Source: Ruminiclostridium hungatei (GTDB lineage Bacteria; Bacillota; Clostridia; Acetivibrionales; DSM-1351). Taken from it: a stretch of 64,000 nt of DNA. The DNA lies in NCBI RefSeq assembly GCF_002051585.1, contig NZ_MZGX01000003.1, forward strand, positions 124,001-188,000, in the 5' to 3' direction. Under the pieces are notes generated by a model. That model was not told the DNA's origin and did no database searches. It saw only the letters and a program-made list of their open reading frames with translations. A program made the translations under genes and the position numbers. Shown piece by piece: positions 35,466 to 45,175 of this stretch. The stretch's first letter is position 1, and each line of letters opens with the position of its first letter.

Positions 35466-36842
35466 CTATTTGTCTTCCCTGGTTTTTTTAAACTCACTGC
35501 ATTTTTGCAGAAAGCTTTCTGCAAAACCGGTATTACCATAGAAATGCATATGGGGGTATCCCGCAGCCATGGTTTCGTCTGCAAAAATGCACTCCCATTT
35601 TCTCTTTCCGTCAGGCTTCATTGCTTCAAAATCTCCTCCGTTTTTGTCACTGTCACTGTAGTGGAATTCATGGGCATTTATGCGCTCACCCTTCCTGCAC
35701 AGCAGGTTGTCAGCTTTTGCTGTAAGAGTAATATACCCAAATCTGGACAGCTTGTTCTGCATGAAGCTGTTACCCCTTAAAACTCCCGCCATGGTAAATG
35801 AGTTCTTTTGAGCATCAGTGATAGTCTCCTGCAGGTACATGAATCCCCCGCATTCCGCATAGACAGGCATTCCCCCTTCAACCGCCGCTTTTATTCCGGA
35901 AAGCACGCCTGCGTTTTTACTCAATTCACCCGCAAACAGTTCAGGATACCCGCCCCCTAAAATCAGTCCGTGGACATTTTCCGGTATGCGGCGGTCTGAA
36001 AGAGGTGAGAAGTATACCAGCTCCGCTCCCAGCCGCTCCAACAGCTCAAGGCTGTCCCTGTAGTAAAAGCAGAACGCCCTGTCCCTTGCAACCGCTATAC
36101 GCAAGTCAAACCTTCCATGTACCTCAACAGGTTCATAGCATATCTCCTCTGCTGATTCTGCCAACTCCAGCAGCCCTTCCATATCCACGTACTTCAGGGT
36201 ATTGTGAGCCAGCAGCGTCAGCTTCTGCTGCATATCCTCTATTTCCGCCGCAGTTATAAGGCCGAGATGCCGGCTCCCGATAGCCGCAGCTTTTAACTCA
36301 GGGAGGAAGCCATACACCCTGAGCCCCGTTTTGTCTTCTATCATGGACCTGTACATTTCATAAAGCCCGGGAGCTACAGAGTTGATAATTACTCCCTTTA
36401 TATTATTGTCCGGGATAAAATCCCTGAAGCCCTTGATTATAGCAGCAACTGACAGTGCCATTCCCTTGGGGTTGACTACCAGTACAACCGGTGCTCCTGT
36501 GAGCTTTGCAGCAGAATACGTGGAATAGCCTCCCTCACTGCCCAGACCGTCATAAAACCCCATTACGCCTTCAATAACAGCTATATCAGCTTTCTCTGAA
36601 TTCTTTGCATACAGATACTTCAGATTATTTTCTCCGCACAGAAAGGCATCAAGATTCCCTGAGCCTGTGCCGATTATCTCGGAATGAAACATGGGGTCTA
36701 TATAATCGGGACCGCACTTGAAGGCGGCTGTTTCTTTCCCTCTTTCATGCAGAGCCTTCAAAATGCCGCAGGTAACTGTTGTTTTGCCGCAGCCGCTTCC
36801 GGTTCCGGCTATGACAAGGCCCTTTATTCTGCGTTTTTCCAT
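35466..36842 (-). CDS. cbiA: Cobyrinic acid a,c-diamide synthase
   Basis: 458 residues (CbiA/CobB). It amidates the a and c side chains of cobyrinate. LVIAGTGSGCGKTTVTCGIL is the ATP-binding P-loop, FKCGPDYIDPMFH the conserved following block, and VYAECGGFMYLQE the glutaminase active site with Cys. The ATG at 36842 follows GGGGAGGG by 4 nt. A longer reading from 36950 would overlap cbiET and is rejected. Confidence 0.95.
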   Translation of the reverse strand: MEKRRIKGLVIAGTGSGCGKTTVTCGILKALHERGKETAAFKCGPDYIDPMFHSEIIGTGSGNLDAFLCGENNLKYLYAKNSEKADIAVIEGVMGFYDGLGSEGGYSTYSAAKLTGAPVVLVVNPKGMALSVAAIIKGFRDFIPDNNIKGVIINSVAPGLYEMYRSMIEDKTGLRVYGFLPELKAAAIGSRHLGLITAAEIEDMQQKLTLLAHNTLKYVDMEGLLELAESAEEICYEPVEVHGRFDLRIAVARDRAFCFYYRDSLELLERLGAELVYFSPLSDRRIPENVHGLILGGGYPELFAGELSKNAGVLSGIKAAVEGGMPVYAECGGFMYLQETITDAQKNSFTMAGVLRGNSFMQNKLSRFGYITLTAKADNLLCRKGERINAHEFHYSDSDKNGGDFEAMKPDGKRKWECIFADETMAAGYPHMHFYGNTGFAESFLQKCSEFKKTREDK

Positions 36843-36891
36843 GCTTCCCTCCCCGTATGGCTTGAAGTAGGCTCCATAGCCGCAGCCGGTT

Positions 36892-38103
36892 TCACAGCCC
36901 GGCCTGTTTATGGCCTCTGCCTGAAATAATGTATACCGGATTATTTGCACTCATCATGTGATAATTGCCCGTTTTTCTTGCTACCGCTGAATTTATGCAT
37001 ACAATTTCAGTATTGAGCTTGTTTCTCTCAAAGGAATTGACACAGGAATTGAGTCCTTCCAGCGTAACTGTATTTGCAACAATTCCTATATCCGGATTTA
37101 TCCGTCTGAGACTTTCAATTATTTGTTCCATGTTTCCGCCGCTTCCCCCTATAAATGCCTTGGTGGGACATGGAAGTCCTGAAAACGCATGCGGTGCTGT
37201 TCCTGGCACTATGGTTACATTATAGGCTCCCAGCCTTTTGCGGTTTTTATTTAAAAGTTCCAAAGCGGCAGCATTTTTCTCTATGGCAAAAACACGTCCC
37301 TCACAGGCCTTTCTTGCCATTTCTATAGCTACCGAGCCGGTTCCTGCACCCACGTCATATACAATGTCTCCCGGCTCAACAGCCAGCTTGGCTAACGCAA
37401 CGGCACGTATTTCCTCCTTTGTCATGGGAACCTCTCCCCTCAGAAAATCCCTGTCATAGAGTGGAAAATAACACTTTACATAGTCCGTATTTTCCAGCAG
37501 CAGTACTGAAAGGTCGGCATATGTTCCTTCAGCCAGTTCCCTTACGCTGCCGGCAACAATGCGTTCATTTTCCATTGACAGGTTTTCTCCCACAACAGCA
37601 TTTATGTGGAGCATTCCGGCCTCTGCCAGTTCCCTGCAAACGCCGTCCGCCTTATTGGCCCCTCCCGTGAGAACAAATACCCTGTGGTTGTAGGCTGCTG
37701 CTCCCAATATGGAGCCCTCCCTGCCATGAAGGCTTGCAATCTTTATATTTTCATAACTTATACCGGCCCTTGCACAAAAATATTGCAGACTGCTTATGCC
37801 GCAGATTACCTCTGTCTCAATAACCTTTTCCAGGCTCTTCAAGAGGCTTGCCGTTATGCTGAAGAAACCGGTATCTCCTGATACAAGAAGACCCAGGACA
37901 GCCTCCTCAGAAGCGGCTATGGCCGCCGGAATATCTGATATGGGACATTCAGCAATAGTCCCTGCCATGTCCGGAAGCAAGGTCACATACCTGCCTGCTG
38001 TACTATATACCTTTTCACAGCTTTCCAACACCTGCAGCGCCCTCTGGGTCAAAAATCCCCGGTCTCCCGGACCTGCACCTATTATATAAAGCTTCCTGCT
38101 CAT
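36892..38103 (-). CDS. cbiET: Bifunctional cobalt-precorrin-7 methyltransferase/decarboxylase (CbiE-CbiT fusion)
   Basis: 403 residues. The N-terminal half is a tetrapyrrole methylase (CbiE: KLYIIGAGPGDRGFLTQRA, VSGDTGFFS), methylating C5. The C-terminal half is a class I methyltransferase (CbiT: GDIVYDVGAGTGSVAIEMAR, FIGGSGGNMEQII), which methylates C15 and decarboxylates C12. Fusion of the two is common. Its ATG overlaps the cbiX stop by 4 nt. Confidence 0.94.
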   Translation of the reverse strand: MSRKLYIIGAGPGDRGFLTQRALQVLESCEKVYSTAGRYVTLLPDMAGTIAECPISDIPAAIAASEEAVLGLLVSGDTGFFSITASLLKSLEKVIETEVICGISSLQYFCARAGISYENIKIASLHGREGSILGAAAYNHRVFVLTGGANKADGVCRELAEAGMLHINAVVGENLSMENERIVAGSVRELAEGTYADLSVLLLENTDYVKCYFPLYDRDFLRGEVPMTKEEIRAVALAKLAVEPGDIVYDVGAGTGSVAIEMARKACEGRVFAIEKNAAALELLNKNRKRLGAYNVTIVPGTAPHAFSGLPCPTKAFIGGSGGNMEQIIESLRRINPDIGIVANTVTLEGLNSCVNSFERNKLNTEIVCINSAVARKTGNYHMMSANNPVYIISGRGHKQAGL

Positions 38104-38462
38104 AATGCCTCTCTGATCCGGTCAGCCAGAACTCCCGCCAGTCTCGGGTCTGCTCCCAGGGTACTGCCCATGGAAATTCTTATATCCGGATGCTTTATCC
38201 GGTATTCATCTATTTCCGACGGGATATCCTCTCTGATATGCACTCCTGAAAAAAGAAAATAGGGTATTACGATTATTTCCCCGGCTCCTCTTTCAACCAG
38301 CTTATCCAGGCCTTTTTCCAGATTCACTTCACAGAATTCCATGTATGCCGTCTCAATCACTACCTCCGGAAGCTGGGTCTTTGTCATTTCAGTCACCCTT
38401 TCAAGAGTCTCCAAAGTGGTTTTTTCACGACTCCCGTGTGCCAATATAAGTATAGCCTTCAT
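38100..38462 (-). CDS. cbiX: Sirohydrochlorin cobaltochelatase, short CbiX
   Basis: 120 residues, the short single-domain CbiX. MKAILILAHGSREKTTLETL carries the metal-binding His. YMEFCEVNLEKGLDKLVERGAG and IIVIPYFLFSGVHIREDIP with a second His complete the site. It inserts cobalt early, which defines the anaerobic route. GGAGG lies before the ATG at 38462; a start at 38510 is unlikely. Confidence 0.92.
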   Translation of the reverse strand: MKAILILAHGSREKTTLETLERVTEMTKTQLPEVVIETAYMEFCEVNLEKGLDKLVERGAGEIIVIPYFLFSGVHIREDIPSEIDEYRIKHPDIRISMGSTLGADPRLAGVLADRIREAL

Positions 38463-38490
38463 ATTAACCTCCATATATTCATTACATTTT

Positions 38491-39276
38491 TTATTGGTTA
38501 AAGGACTCACCCTTCAGCCTGAGAAGCAACTCTCTTTTCAGTTCTTCAACGGTGAGTCCGTCGGAATCCCCGGGTCTTGCAATGAGGATGACCGTAGCTC
38601 CGGCAGCCCGGGCAGCAGATATTTTTTCTTCATAGCCTCCTGCCTTTCCGGTGTCCTTGGTTACCATATATTTTGCATTCACATGCCTTAATGTAGCAAG
38701 GTTCATTTCATGGCTGAAAGGCCCTTGCATGCATATGAGATTCTTTCCTTTGAAGCCCAGCGCCGTGCATTTTTCTAAAACCTCAGGAGCAGGCAGTACT
38801 CTGACATACAGCCTTTTATCAAAATCCCTGACAGCGGTGAATTTCTCCAATTCCTTACTGCCGGTTGTCACCAGGATATTCCCCTCTGCTGTGTCCAGCA
38901 TTTCGGCCGCTTCGCAGACGGAATTCACCGCTATTACTTCCCCGATGTCTGTGGATGGCCGCAGCAGTCTTATATATTCCATGTCCAGGTTCCGGCAGGC
39001 TGCCCTTATATTTTCAGAAACAATTGCCGCATATGGATGTGTGGCATCAATTACAAAGGAGTAGTCTCCGGCCGCCTCCTCCATCTGCGGACGGGTCATC
39101 CTGCCCACCCTGACTTCTATCTGCCCGCGGTGAGGCATTACCATCCTGCCATATTCGGTGGCTACGCAGACGGTAACAACTGCCCCGTTTGCAGACAGGA
39201 ATTCTGAAATTTCCCTGCCCTCCGTTGTTCCGGCGAAAACCAGTACCTTCACTGCCATGTCTGTATCTTCCCCCAT
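38491..39276 (-). CDS. cbiJ: Precorrin-6A / cobalt-precorrin-6A reductase
   Basis: 261 residues (CbiJ/CobK). VLVFAGTTEGREISEFL is the N-terminal nucleotide-binding stretch, FVIDATHPYAAIVSENIRAA a conserved core motif, and YMVTKDTGKAGGYEEKISAA the C-terminal signature. It reduces the macrocycle with NAD(P)H. The start at 39276 has AAGG 6 nt before it; the ATG at 39258 is an alternative. Confidence 0.92.
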   Translation of the reverse strand: MGEDTDMAVKVLVFAGTTEGREISEFLSANGAVVTVCVATEYGRMVMPHRGQIEVRVGRMTRPQMEEAAGDYSFVIDATHPYAAIVSENIRAACRNLDMEYIRLLRPSTDIGEVIAVNSVCEAAEMLDTAEGNILVTTGSKELEKFTAVRDFDKRLYVRVLPAPEVLEKCTALGFKGKNLICMQGPFSHEMNLATLRHVNAKYMVTKDTGKAGGYEEKISAARAAGATVILIARPGDSDGLTVEELKRELLLRLKGESFNQ

Positions 39277-39327
39277 TCAAACCTTCAGGTGCTCAGCGCC
39301 CCTGAAACATATATCTGACCGGCTTTG

Positions 39328-40065
39328 CTATTCAACATCCTTATACCCTCTGGCAGTTACAAGCTTGTTGCCCATAACCCTGGTATTCCTGTTTCCCACT
39401 ATTACGGTAGTAAACATGTCTACCTGCTCCTTGGCCAGTTCCCTCAGTGTAAGTATTTTACCGGTCTGCCCCTGGCGTCCTATATTTCTCACATACCCGC
39501 AGGGTGTGTCTCCGCTTGCTTCCTTCATGATGATTTCGCAGGCTTTTTTGAGATAATCTCCCCGCTTTTTACTTGAGGGATTATAGATACAAATGGCAAA
39601 GCCCGCCTGCGCGGCAAGTCTCAGCCTTTTTTCGATATCCTCCCAGGGAGTCAGCAGATCGCTGAGGGATATCACGGCAAAGTCGTGGGTCAGGGGGGCA
39701 CCCAGCACCGCTGCCGCCGATGTAGCTGCGGTTATTCCGGGAATGACCTCCACCTGTATATGGTTGTATCCCACCGCCTCCAGTATTTCAAATACAAGTC
39801 CCGCCATTCCATAAACGCCGGCGTCTCCGCTGGAAACCACCGCAACCGTCCTTCCGGCAGCAGCAGCCTCCACCGCGTATTTACACCGTTCCACTTCCTT
39901 TCTCATGGGGGTTGTAAAGGTTTCTTTCTCCCCTATCAAAGGTTTTATCAAATCAATATACACCTGATAGCCTACAATCAATTCACTGCGGCTTAGTGCC
40001 TCCAGGGCTTTTTCCGTAAGCTGCGAAGCTTCTCCGGGCCCCGTACCTATAATATATAATTTCAC
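39328..40065 (-). CDS. cbiH: Cobalt-precorrin-3 C17-methyltransferase
   Basis: 245 residues (CbiH/CobJ), SAM-dependent, acting in ring contraction. KLYIIGTGPGEASQLTEKA, VVSSGDAGVYGMAGLVFEI and PGITAATSAAAVLGAPLTHD are the tetrapyrrole methylase motifs in order. GTG at 40065 is chosen since GGGAGG lies 6 nt before it. Confidence 0.92.
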   Translation of the reverse strand: MKLYIIGTGPGEASQLTEKALEALSRSELIVGYQVYIDLIKPLIGEKETFTTPMRKEVERCKYAVEAAAAGRTVAVVSSGDAGVYGMAGLVFEILEAVGYNHIQVEVIPGITAATSAAAVLGAPLTHDFAVISLSDLLTPWEDIEKRLRLAAQAGFAICIYNPSSKKRGDYLKKACEIIMKEASGDTPCGYVRNIGRQGQTGKILTLRELAKEQVDMFTTVIVGNRNTRVMGNKLVTARGYKDVE

Positions 40066-40113
40066 GCTGACCTCCCAAACGTCCACATGACTGTTTTAGT
40101 ATTTCTCCGCTTT

Positions 40114-41112
40114 TTACGGTGCAGTGGGGCATTCTGCAAAGCTTTTCCACTTTAAGTACCTGAGCAGATGCTCCTGGATTATTTGCCTTATTTGTTCTAT
40201 TTCTCCCAGATTAAATATTTCATAGTCCTTACAGAAATCATCCAGGTTAAAGCATTTTACCCCTTCAAAATTCTCCACTTCAGGCTGTATATCCCTTGGA
40301 AGAGCCAAATCCACAAAATATTCCGGCTTTTTTCCCATACCCTCCAGCATGTCACAGGTAATGGTATAGTGGGGACTCAGTGTGGCACTTATAACAATAT
40401 CCGACTCTGAAAGCTGCCGGGCTCTCCGGTCATATTCCACAGTCCCGCAGCCAAAGGGTACCAGGGTATCTCCGTATTTGTGCTTCCGCAAGGTCACCGT
40501 CACACGGGCTCCGCGTTCAAGCAGCTCCCTGCAGCACATACGTCCTGTCTCACCGTTGCCTATCACCAGGACTCTTTTTCCCTCCAGCCTGCACCTCTCC
40601 GAAAGGTAATTCACCGCACTTTCCGCAGCAGACCCGGGAACAGCCTTTACCCTGACCTGGGTCTTGGCCCTTTTGGCAGCAGTTACTGCCAGTCTGAAAA
40701 CTGTTTCCAGAACTGCATCCGCAGCCTTTTCCTCTCTCGAAGTCTGAATGGCCTGACTGACCTGCGTTATTATCTGATCCTCGCACAAAACCATGGAATG
40801 CAGACCGCATGCCACTTCCATAAGGTGAAGAACCGCAGCGTCATCCTCCTCCATATTAAATGGGAATTGTTCCATTTCGTCCATGCAGCCGGAATACCTG
40901 CACAATATGTTTGCAGGCTTTACCTGCGGGTCACCTGCGGTTATATAAAGCTCTGTACGGTTGCAGGTGGTGAGCAGCACGGCTCCCGAAATCCTTGTAT
41001 CCTGTACAAGCTCCCTGAGAAGCTCCCTTTTTCTTTCTTCTGTAAAACTGAACCTTTCGCGCACCTCTATGGCTGAGGTTTTATGATCCAAATATGCCAG
41101 TAGTATTTTCAA
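40114..41112 (-). CDS. hemA: Glutamyl-tRNA reductase
   Basis: 332 residues. It reduces glutamyl-tRNA to glutamate-1-semialdehyde, the first step of C5 tetrapyrrole synthesis. LLTTCNRTELYI contains the catalytic Cys, and GNGETGRMCCRELLERGA is the NADPH fold. It lies in the middle of the B12 operon, overlapping cbiG by about 32 nt, so precursor supply is tied to B12 control. The TTG at 41112 has GGAG 8 nt upstream; the ATG at 41130 is possible but has none. hemL and hemB-D are not in the window. Confidence 0.93.
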   Translation of the reverse strand: MKILLAYLDHKTSAIEVRERFSFTEERKRELLRELVQDTRISGAVLLTTCNRTELYITAGDPQVKPANILCRYSGCMDEMEQFPFNMEEDDAAVLHLMEVACGLHSMVLCEDQIITQVSQAIQTSREEKAADAVLETVFRLAVTAAKRAKTQVRVKAVPGSAAESAVNYLSERCRLEGKRVLVIGNGETGRMCCRELLERGARVTVTLRKHKYGDTLVPFGCGTVEYDRRARQLSESDIVISATLSPHYTITCDMLEGMGKKPEYFVDLALPRDIQPEVENFEGVKCFNLDDFCKDYEIFNLGEIEQIRQIIQEHLLRYLKWKSFAECPTAP

Positions 41113-42130
41113 ATCTGCATCTCCATTCATTTATTGCTATTGCAGCAGTTATTCCCCTGTGACTGCACTTTCCGGTTATAAGGCTTCCATTCCCCGCCTT
41201 TACTGCCGCACGTTCACATACATTGTCAACGCCTGTAGTCTTTTCTACAAAATCAGATTTTGTAAAGCAGCCTGGCACCTGTGAGAGCTCCTGTGGGGAA
41301 AAGGTGCAAAAGGGTACTTTAAAATATTTGGAAAGCTGCAGCAGAGCCTTTTCCCGGGCCTTTAGATCAATGGAGGCAACGGCACACAACTGGAAGGGCT
41401 GTATGCCCTGCCTGTCCAGAAGGCTATTTACGAAATCCAGCATATCTTCATAGGGGGTGTCCTTCCTGCAGCCGATTCCCAGCACATACTGCCTGGGTAT
41501 AAGGTGCAGGGTATGAGTAAAGCATTGCTTGTACCTTGCGGAAATGCATATGCCTGCCGCGGGCTTATCCGATTCACACAGGAAAGCCGGAACATGTCCC
41601 TCAACAGGAAATTCCGAATATAGGCCTATGACTTCCTCCCTCAACACAGCCGCCGATATGTGCCTGATATTCTCCACGTTGGCTATATGGCAGCCTATGT
41701 CTTGTGCCCACACGTCAACAGCAAATTTCCCGCCTATATCCGTAGCAGTGGTTATTACGGGCTCCGCAGACAGGATTTTGGCCATGCGTACTGCCAGCCT
41801 GTTGGCACCGCCCAGGTGTCCTGACAGAATAGGTATGACATACTTCCCCTTTTCATCAATGACCAGAACCGGCGGGTCACAGTCTTTTGACCTGATGTTG
41901 GGGGCAATTGCCCTTACGGCTATACCGGCCGCGCCGATAAACACCATTGCCTCGCCGTTTTCAAAGGCTCTTTTAGTGTATGTCCCTATTGTCTCCGTCA
42001 AAAGCTTTAGTTCCGGTACGGCATATTTGCAGCAGCCCTCAGCTTCAAAGCCCAGGAGGTTAAGCTCCCGCTGCAGCCTCCGGCACAATATTCCGCCTGC
42101 TTGGGTAAATGAAATGAGTTTTACTTTCAT
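41081..42130 (-). CDS. cbiG: Cobalt-precorrin 5A hydrolase
   Basis: 349 residues. It opens the delta-lactone ring of cobalt-precorrin-5A and releases acetaldehyde, a step of the anaerobic path only. VFIGAAGIAVRAIAPNIRSKDCDPPV with PILSGHLGGANRLA, and the C-terminal GIGCRKDTPYEDM and FFTKSDFVEKTTGVDNVCE-like stretch (read CFTKSDFVEKTTGVDNVCE), are typical. The ATG at 42130 follows the cbiF stop within 1-2 nt and has GGAG upstream. Confidence 0.93.
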   Translation of the reverse strand: MKVKLISFTQAGGILCRRLQRELNLLGFEAEGCCKYAVPELKLLTETIGTYTKRAFENGEAMVFIGAAGIAVRAIAPNIRSKDCDPPVLVIDEKGKYVIPILSGHLGGANRLAVRMAKILSAEPVITTATDIGGKFAVDVWAQDIGCHIANVENIRHISAAVLREEVIGLYSEFPVEGHVPAFLCESDKPAAGICISARYKQCFTHTLHLIPRQYVLGIGCRKDTPYEDMLDFVNSLLDRQGIQPFQLCAVASIDLKAREKALLQLSKYFKVPFCTFSPQELSQVPGCFTKSDFVEKTTGVDNVCERAAVKAGNGSLITGKCSHRGITAAIAINEWRCRFENTTGIFGS

Positions 42131-42131
42131 A

Positions 42132-42887
42132 TCACTCCGCACCCTCTCTGAATTCGTGGCTGAAGGAGGGATCATAAAGCTTTGACCTGTCATATTCGCC
42201 GCCCAGAAAATCTCCTACCAGTATAAGTGCAGTTTTTCTTATGCCATTTTCCCTTGCGGCGGCAGCAAGCTCTCCAACTCTGGTATGCACGATTTTTTCA
42301 TCCTCCCAGGTTGCCTTATATACTATGGCAGCAGGAGTATCCGTTTTATATCCGCCGGCCATAAGTTCCTCACACAGCCTGTCCAGCATGGATGAACTCA
42401 GGAAAACGGCCATTGATGCCTGATGAACCGCAAGCTTTGATATTGCCTCTCTTTCAGGCACCGGTGTACGTCCTTCCATTCTGGTCAGTATCACGGTCTG
42501 GCTTACCTGGGGCAGCGTGAATTCGGCTTTGAGCGCCGCTGCAGCTCCACAAAAGGAGCTCACTCCCGGAACCACAGAATACTCTATCCCCTTTTCCGCC
42601 AGCAAATCCATTTGTTCCCGGATTGCTCCATATATGCTGGGATCTCCCGTGTGCAGTCTGACAATGCTCAGACCTTCGGCAACCCCCGCTTCCATGACCT
42701 CTATAACCTGTTCCAGTGTCATATTTGCGCTGTTGTAAATCCTGCAGCCCTGTTTCGTATACTTGAGATGCTCCGCATTTACCAGGGATCCGGCATATAT
42801 TAATATGTCGGCCTTTTCAAGTAAGTTTCTGCCCCTGACAGTTATCAGATCGGCCGCTCCGGGCCCTGCCCCTACAAATGTCACCAT
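42132..42887 (-). CDS. cbiF: Cobalt-precorrin-4 C11-methyltransferase
   Basis: 251 residues (CbiF/CobM). The tetrapyrrole methylase motifs appear in order: MVTFVGAGPGAADLITVRG, RLHTGDPSIYGAIREQMDLL, VPGVSSFCGAAAALKAEFTLP. It methylates C11 with SAM. It is followed immediately by cbiG. Confidence 0.94.
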   Translation of the reverse strand: MVTFVGAGPGAADLITVRGRNLLEKADILIYAGSLVNAEHLKYTKQGCRIYNSANMTLEQVIEVMEAGVAEGLSIVRLHTGDPSIYGAIREQMDLLAEKGIEYSVVPGVSSFCGAAAALKAEFTLPQVSQTVILTRMEGRTPVPEREAISKLAVHQASMAVFLSSSMLDRLCEELMAGGYKTDTPAAIVYKATWEDEKIVHTRVGELAAAARENGIRKTALILVGDFLGGEYDRSKLYDPSFSHEFREGAE

Positions 42888-42909
42888 AAGTTCATCCCTC
42901 TATTGTTAA

Positions 42910-43587
42910 TTATTCCTTGATAATAATCGTTGAAAAATAGCTTGAAGCCTCCGATACTTCATCAAGGCTTTTATAAATTTTTTCATCGTCCATGCTGCAG
43001 CACTCCACCATTTGAGCCTTATGGTAAAGCTTCATTTCCTTAAGCTGTTCCTTGATCCTGCCAATACTCCGTCCGCTTTTCATAAGTACCTTTGTCCCTT
43101 TAAGCGCCATAAGCTCATGGGTAAAGTCATAGGACGCAGGTATTATGTGCAAGGCTTCGTCCCTGTCGCAGAGAGCTATGTTCAGCGCCCCGGCTGTTGC
43201 ACAGAAAGAGGGAATGCCGGGTATTATTTCAGTTCTGTAGCCCTTGCCGGAAATGATTTTATTGATATACATATATGTAGAGTAAATAGTGGGATCACCC
43301 AGAGTTATAAAGGCCACCCTCCTGCCTTTGTCCAGCTCTTTTTCCAGCAAGCCGCAGCTTGTCCTGTGCGCTTTTTCAACCACGTCCAGGTCTCTGCTCA
43401 TTGGCATGGGGCAAAACAGCAGCTCTTTATTTTCTATATACGACCTGACTATATTCAGTGCGGTTTTCTCACCGCTGGTATCAGGTATGGCTATGACATC
43501 CGCAGCCTGAAGAGTTTCCACGGCCTGCAAAGTCAGCATTTTGGGATTTCCGGGTCCTATTCCCACTCCATATAATATTCCATTCAT
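42910..43587 (-). CDS. cbiL: Cobalt-factor II / precorrin-2 C20-methyltransferase
   Basis: 225 residues (CbiL/CobI). It begins MNGILYGVGIGPGNPKMLTL. AFITLGDPTIYSTYMYI and IPGIPSFCATAGALNIAL are the SAM-binding and substrate motifs. It adds the C20 methyl to the cobalt form of sirohydrochlorin. Second gene of the operon. Confidence 0.94.
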   Translation of the reverse strand: MNGILYGVGIGPGNPKMLTLQAVETLQAADVIAIPDTSGEKTALNIVRSYIENKELLFCPMPMSRDLDVVEKAHRTSCGLLEKELDKGRRVAFITLGDPTIYSTYMYINKIISGKGYRTEIIPGIPSFCATAGALNIALCDRDEALHIIPASYDFTHELMALKGTKVLMKSGRSIGRIKEQLKEMKLYHKAQMVECCSMDDEKIYKSLDEVSEASSYFSTIIIKE

Positions 43588-43600
43588 TGTATACTCCTCC

Positions 43601-44746
43601 CTATGCCGGCGGCATCTCCGCCTCCCTCAGCATTTGCACCAGCCTGGCCGCTCCCGGCGTCTGGCAGCAGGCCTCCCTGCCTGTAAACATGATTGCTTCC
43701 ACTCTGGATTTTCCTGAAGCTCTCAGGTTCAAATGGTATTCCAGTTTTGACATAAGGCTGCCGTATACCTTTTCCGCCAGTCCGGCCTCCTTCAGCAATC
43801 CGTCTATCTCCTCGGTAGTTGCCGCTTCCATAATATTACCCGCCAGTTCTGCGGATGCACCTGACAGTGCCGCATGTGCCGCAAATATTTCACACCTGCA
43901 GTCTGCAGTCCTGGAATGAGTGTTCATTATACCCCCTGCTATTTTGCACAGCTTTCCCGCGTGTCCTATGAGCAGTATGTTGGAAATGTTCCGGTAAACG
44001 GCATAGTCTATGGTTTCCCCAATAAAATTGGAGCATTTGATGCCTTTTTCCGTATCCAGGCCCAATTGACGAATGGTAAAATCCCTGCCGTAGTTGCCCG
44101 GAGTTACCAGCAGAACCTGTGTGCCGGCTGCTTCCTCCACCCTGCTGTCAATCTCCAGATGAATGGTATCTATAAGTGCTTTCTCACTCATTGGTTCAAC
44201 AATACCGCTGGTGCCTAATATGGATATTCCGCCTGTTATACCAAGGCGGGGATTAAAGGTTTTCCTGCCGATTTCCTCACCGTTTTCCGCCGATATGAGA
44301 ACAGAAAACCCGCCTTCATAGCGGTACTTTTGTGCAGTTTCAAGCAAGGCTTCACATATCATTTTTCTGGGCACAGGATTAATGGCTGCTTCACCTACGG
44401 CACAGGCAAGGCCTTTTCTGGTAACCCGCCCCACACCTTTTCCGCCTTCCAGCGCTATTCCGCCGTCAGTCTTTTGGACTTTTGCAAATATTCTTATTCC
44501 ATGTGTAATATCCGGATCATCACCGGCATCTTTTGTTACGGCGCAACTGACCCATTCCTGCTGCAGTACTACTGCTTCAACCTGCAAAGACAGACTGCTG
44601 CCTGACGGAGTATTCACAGCAACCTCAGCAACAGGGCTGCCCGACAAAAGCATTTCGGCGCATGCCTTTGCCGCACCGGCTGCACAGCTTCCGGTAGTAT
44701 AACCGCACTTGAGTTTTCTGCCATCTTTTAAAATATAACTGTTCAT
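43601..44746 (-). CDS. cbiD: Cobalt-precorrin-5B C1-methyltransferase
   Basis: 381 residues. LKCGYTTGSCAAGAAKACAEM at residues 12-32 is the CbiD hallmark. PGNYGRDFTI and LLIGHAGKLCKIAGGIMNTHS follow. It methylates C1 in the anaerobic path. It is the first gene of the operon, after the AdoCbl riboswitch. Confidence 0.95.
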   Translation of the reverse strand: MNSYILKDGRKLKCGYTTGSCAAGAAKACAEMLLSGSPVAEVAVNTPSGSSLSLQVEAVVLQQEWVSCAVTKDAGDDPDITHGIRIFAKVQKTDGGIALEGGKGVGRVTRKGLACAVGEAAINPVPRKMICEALLETAQKYRYEGGFSVLISAENGEEIGRKTFNPRLGITGGISILGTSGIVEPMSEKALIDTIHLEIDSRVEEAAGTQVLLVTPGNYGRDFTIRQLGLDTEKGIKCSNFIGETIDYAVYRNISNILLIGHAGKLCKIAGGIMNTHSRTADCRCEIFAAHAALSGASAELAGNIMEAATTEEIDGLLKEAGLAEKVYGSLMSKLEYHLNLRASGKSRVEAIMFTGREACCQTPGAARLVQMLREAEMPPA

Positions 44747-44803
44747 AATCGGACCTTGCCTTTACCCTCAACTCCTGCCGGGTTGTGATGTAATAATATT
44801 TTC

Positions 44804-44847
44804 AAAAAAAATAAAACCTCTATGTTCTTAAGAAAAAGGTTTTATTT
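44804..44847 (-). terminator. Attenuator terminator between the riboswitch and cbiD
   Basis: On the minus strand AATAAAACCT (44846-44837) pairs with AGGTTTTATT (44819-44810) and is followed by a run of T (44810-44804). It sits after the riboswitch and 58 nt before cbiD, so the switch probably acts on transcription termination. Confidence 0.8.
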
Positions 44848-44952
44848 GTAAAAAGAAAAACATCAGCATAAATGCACGGCAGCTTCTCTTTTTGACAAAC
44901 TACACACTTCATACTCTGTGAAGTCATAGCACTCTGCATATTGGCGTATGCA

Positions 44953-45152
44953 GACAATACCGGCAGGTCTTCCGACTTAGACATCATTGTTGGCTCTCAC
45001 CTTCCCAAGCTATATTGCTCAGTGGTTCTCAGGTTTAAATATTTTTGCTGTAAACCTTCCGAGACCTTCTCCGTCATCACGGCAGCAGGACTGTTGGGGA
45101 TTTTCACCCAGATTCCCTCTTAGTGCTTAATCTCTTAAGCAACCGACACTCA
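44953..45152 (-). promoter_or_regulatory. Adenosylcobalamin riboswitch
   Basis: The minus strand shows the ordered conserved pieces: GGTTGCTTAAG-type start, GGGAATCTGGGTGAAAATCC, CAGTCCTGCTGCCGTGATGA, a B12-box-like GAGAACCACTGAG (GCCACTG variant), GGGAAGGTG, and the end AGTCGGAAGACCTGCC. With B12 bound, the downstream terminator would form and the cob operon would be off. This accounts for most of the 470-nt gap between cbiD and the chemoreceptor gene. Confidence 0.93.
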
Positions 45153-45175
45153 AATTATTAAATTTTCATAAACAA

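Noticed and set aside
41529-42185. 218-residue plus-strand reading frame
   Set aside because: Antisense to cbiG, which has clear motifs; no independent evidence.
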